Source of the DNA: Membranipora membranacea
Lineage: Eukaryota > Bryozoa > Gymnolaemata > Cheilostomatida > Membraniporidae
Assembly: GCA_914767715.1 (NCBI GenBank)
Contig: OU612067.1
Coordinates: forward strand, 19,039,001 to 19,103,000
Length of the DNA: 64,000 bases
Direction of reading: 5' to 3'
The position numbers and the translations under genes were made by a program. The first letter of the stretch is position 1, and every line of letters starts with the position of its first letter. This document shows, in pieces, positions 62,001-64,000 of the stretch. The notes under the pieces are model-generated. The model saw only the letters and a list, made by a program, of their open reading frames with translations, was not told the DNA's origin and ran no database searches.

Positions 62001-64000
62001 CCGTGAATGGCTGAATAGCTCAGTGTGTAGAGCTACTGCCTAATAATCACTGTTAATAAGATTGTTGTGGGTTCGAATCCCATCAAGGTCAGTTTTTTTC
62101 AAATGGGTGCTTTATAACTGGAGCATTTTTACCGTAATCTTCTACTGCTATTGAGTTGTTTTCTGAAAGTACCCAACAGCTCAGTGAGCTATTGAAATAC
62201 CTCTCTGCTTGCACTATTTTGCTACCGATATGCAAAAATTTCCATGGTGGGAGGGCGCCCCCCCCACACCCTCCCCGCCTACGGCGTGTGGATCGGGCTG
62301 CACCCATTCATTATGCTCATCTCTAAAAAGTCAGTGAGTGAAATATTTTAGAATATACGCCCCTGATATATATATATATATATATATATCCCTCATCACC
62401 AGCTCATTAACCACCATGCTTTTCAGCGTGGTAATTAACTCATAACGCCTGAGCTATTTTGCCCACCACCTTTCTCATAATATCGCTCAATGTCGCATAT
62501 TACATGCTGTAAAATTTCAAAAGTGGAGCCTTGGGCATATTACGTAAAATTCCTGCCGTCAAATGAATTTATGGTTTTTGATATATTAGCTTTCATGGTT
62601 AGGTGCAGTAATGCTTACATTCAAAGTTATGTTCTTTTACTTGCAGCATTGGACAGCTGACCAATCTCATCAAACTGGATGTCCGATACAATGACAAGCT
62701 AACCAGCATTCCTGAGAGTCTGTACAGTGTTAGTACATTACAAGAAGTCCTGTGTGATGGCTGTCATACACTAACCTCTCCACCTCTGGCTGTCTGCAAC
62801 CTCGGAGTTAAAGCTGTGAGAAAGTACTTATTTGATCTCCGTGTGGAACGAGGAAGTAACCAACTGCTTATTCCTGTCACAGTAATAGGAAAGAGTAAGG
62901 CAGGTAAAACTAGCCTTGTTCAAAGTGTCCAACAGAACAAAAGAGTGCTGACACGACGAGATTCTGAAGAAGGTCTGGTTGATGCTGCCACCAAAGTATT
63001 CAAAGTATGTGAAACTGATGTAGATAAGACAACGAAACTGATATTTACTGACTTTGGGGGACACACAATGTACCACTTTTCTTATCAGCTAACCTTCAAG
63101 ACTCAGTGTGTGCCACTGCTGGTAATAGACATAGCTGAGTTTGACAGGTTAGCTGATAAGAATGGAGAGGAGTCAGCTTGTGAGGAACTATGTCTAACAT
63201 GGCTAGCTCATCTCTATATCTCATCACCTGGTCTCAACCGACCAGTAATAGTCCTTACTCATCGTGACAAAGTAAGTGAGGAATGTTACGACCGCAGAGA
63301 ACAGCAACTCATGGAGGTTACTGAAAGGTTACGTCAGCGCATCATTGAAGCTGAGAGAACTGTATCCCCAACGCTAAGTCCTGTTTTTACTATGACCACC
63401 TTTAGTGATATCTCGGAACCCTTCATAGGACACATTGACATTCTCGATTTATCAGACACATCTGATCTGTCTGATATTAATGACCTGAAGAACGCCCTCA
63501 TCATTGCAGGTTTAGATTTAATCACTGAGATACCGGGCATTTGGTATCTGATGCTCATCAGAATCACTGAGCGAGTTGACCGCCCATTCATTCACATGTC
63601 AGAAATAGATAAGGAGTTTCCTGATGACAAAGAGCATGTAGCCCTCCAATATCTCCACGAAACAGGACGTATCATGTGGTTTGGGAAAATAAACAAACTT
63701 TCCAATTACATATTCCATCGTTCAGAGGTTTTGACAGGTCTCATAGAAATCCTATACAGCCATACCCTAGATGACGCCTGGAGCAAACGCCTGAACCTCT
63801 TTTCTCCTTTCACCTCTGATGGGAAGAAGATAGATAAAAGGAAATACACTGCTATGATTGACAACTTCAACGCGACAGGAATAATAGAGGCTTCTTTGCT
63901 CCTAAATCTGCTGGAAAAGGAATCTACGATCCCAGCTGATATCTCAGTAGAAATCCTGAAGACATTTCACCTCATTCATCTATGTGGACCAACATCTGAT
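50486..64000 (+). CDS. Gene B: long LRR-Roc-COR paralogue of gene A (3' end outside the window)
   Basis: Exons 50486-50588 and 51179-51407, nineteen LRR exons (starts 51758, 52136, 52514, 52892, 53270, 53648, 54025, 54403, 54781, 55159, 55539, 55917, 56295, 56673, 57051, 57427, 57805, 58184, 58562; each 141 bases), then 59392-59585, 60048-60270, 60773-60910, 61153-61221, 61580-61717 and 62647 to the end. Phases agree at every junction and no stop is met. The start is the same MAEVGDGG exon as in gene A. Compared with gene A it has eight more LRR exons and five extra exons encoding a second N-terminal module with its own LRRs. The window ends inside COR, so the presence of a caspase domain here is unknown. 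The protein would exceed 2,000 residues. Alternatively, the 3' part is a separate gene whose first exon I missed. Confidence 0.8.
51758..58702 (+). repeat. Gene B tandem array of 19 LRR exons
   Basis: Nineteen units of about 378 bases, all phase 2-2, all exons exactly 141 bases, none broken. Introns are almost identical along the array (AGAAGAAAATATTGATGACAG; ATATTACAG at the acceptor). Two donor types alternate irregularly: GTGAGT and GTTAGT (exons at 52136, 52892, 55917). Residues vary mainly in the beta-strand positions (for example LSVSGN, LHVSDN, LYVTDN, LAVFGN, LHINSN), while LQTLPDDIG and CDLTHLP stay fixed. Confidence 0.92.
58978..59018. repeat. (TA)n microsatellite
   Basis: About 40 bases of TA repeat. 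It sits where the similarity between the two genes breaks: before it the sequence matches gene A near 5940-6210, after it comes DNA absent from gene A. Confidence 0.95.
59392..61717 (+). CDS. Gene B extra block: cap exon, second N-terminal module, three LRR exons
   Basis: 59392-59585 reads SIGQLINIESLDISYN and TSPPLSVCKLG, a diverged copy of the cap that opens the Roc exon, but it ends at a donor before any GTPase motif. 60048-60270 reads VWYRHTLEPKID and DITHMYISGYIPQN, a diverged copy of exon 2. Then come LRR exons 60773-60910 (138 bases), 61153-61221 (69 bases, one LRR) and 61580-61717 (138 bases), with sequences unlike the homogenised array (NNVETLPEW, NQIQTLPEGIAEM). All phases fit. The block looks like the front half of another family member placed before the Roc exon. 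The last acceptor (TATATCAG) is weak. Confidence 0.7.
60437..60522 (-). repeat. tRNA-related sequence, probably a SINE or tRNA pseudogene
   Basis: On the minus strand GCGCAATTGGTTAGCGC resembles a D arm, and GTGGGTTCGAGTCCCAT forms a T arm with a perfect B box. The acceptor ends do not pair and the anticodon stem is poor, so a working tRNA is unlikely. It lies in a gene B intron. Confidence 0.5.
61965..62365. mobile_element. hAT-like MITE of 401 bases with an internal tRNA-like segment
   Basis: Ends CAGTGGCGTATATT and AATATACGCCCCTG are inverted repeats with one mismatch; the CAGNGGCGTA form is typical of hAT-type ends. It sits between ATATATAT on both sides, an 8-base target duplication that cannot be told from the local AT repeat. 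Gene A has the empty site near 6500-6525. No transposase is encoded. Inside, 62009-62090 has a D-arm-like AGCTCAGTGTGTAGAGCT and a T arm with B box GGTTCGAATCC, but a poor acceptor stem. Confidence 0.75.
62647..64000 (+). CDS. Gene B Roc-COR exon (cut by window end)
   Basis: Counterpart of 6782-8724. The P-loop GKSKAGKTS, DFGGH and THRDK are all kept, with no stop to the window end. Differences are mostly conservative (KVSEECYDRREQQLMEV against KLSDECFTRRKQQLIDV in gene A), plus one codon lost near 62956. It ends in the COR domain at HLCGPTSD. The high similarity argues that this copy is a functional GTPase. Confidence 0.9.

Noticed and set aside
62009-62090. Functional tRNA gene
   Set aside because: The acceptor stem pairs at only about four of seven positions, no anticodon stem fits, and it lies inside a MITE.

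Overview
This is nuclear DNA of a multicellular animal, probably a marine invertebrate. The coding sequence is split by many GT..AG introns, the base composition is AT-rich, one gene is a clear homologue of the animal centriole protein CEP295, and two genes carry leucine-rich repeats (LRR) with a Roc-COR GTPase; in the first, a caspase domain follows. I cannot name the phylum: sponge, cnidarian and other invertebrates remain open. All gene models were spliced by eye from splice-site motifs and frame continuity; there is no transcript evidence.

Layout. (1) 1-10187, plus strand: a complete gene A of 17 exons and about 1576 codons. It encodes an N-terminal module, 11 near-identical 141-base exons of two LRRs each, a cap, a Roc GTPase, COR, a linker and a caspase fold with its catalytic His and Cys and the S1-pocket Arg/Gln/Arg. 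(2) 12282-35800, minus strand: a CEP295 homologue of about 30 exons, tail-to-tail with gene A. Its introns hold a CA-rich minisatellite, palindromic elements and, in a 5.5 kb intron, exon-like pieces on the opposite strand. Its second recognised exon has an in-frame TGA at a position that aligns without gaps to human CEP295. (3) 36000-50485: intergenic, with two copies of a 1.6-1.7 kb direct repeat, foldback elements and local tandem repeats. (4) 50486-64000, plus strand: gene B, a paralogue of gene A whose similarity starts with the first base of the window (matching 49767). It has 19 LRR exons, then a second diverged N-terminal module with its own LRRs, then Roc-COR, and runs off the window.

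How the parts may work. LRRs sense, Roc-COR is a GTP-dependent switch and dimeriser, and caspases cut after Asp. Gene A therefore reads as a one-chain receptor, switch and executioner, formally like an NLR joined to its own caspase. Every LRR exon has the same phase (2-2), so exons can be added, lost or skipped without breaking the frame. The exons differ mainly at the exposed positions of the LRR beta-strand, which suggests a diversifying recognition surface. The immune or cell-death role is inference; domain order, exon phases and active-site residues are read from the sequence.
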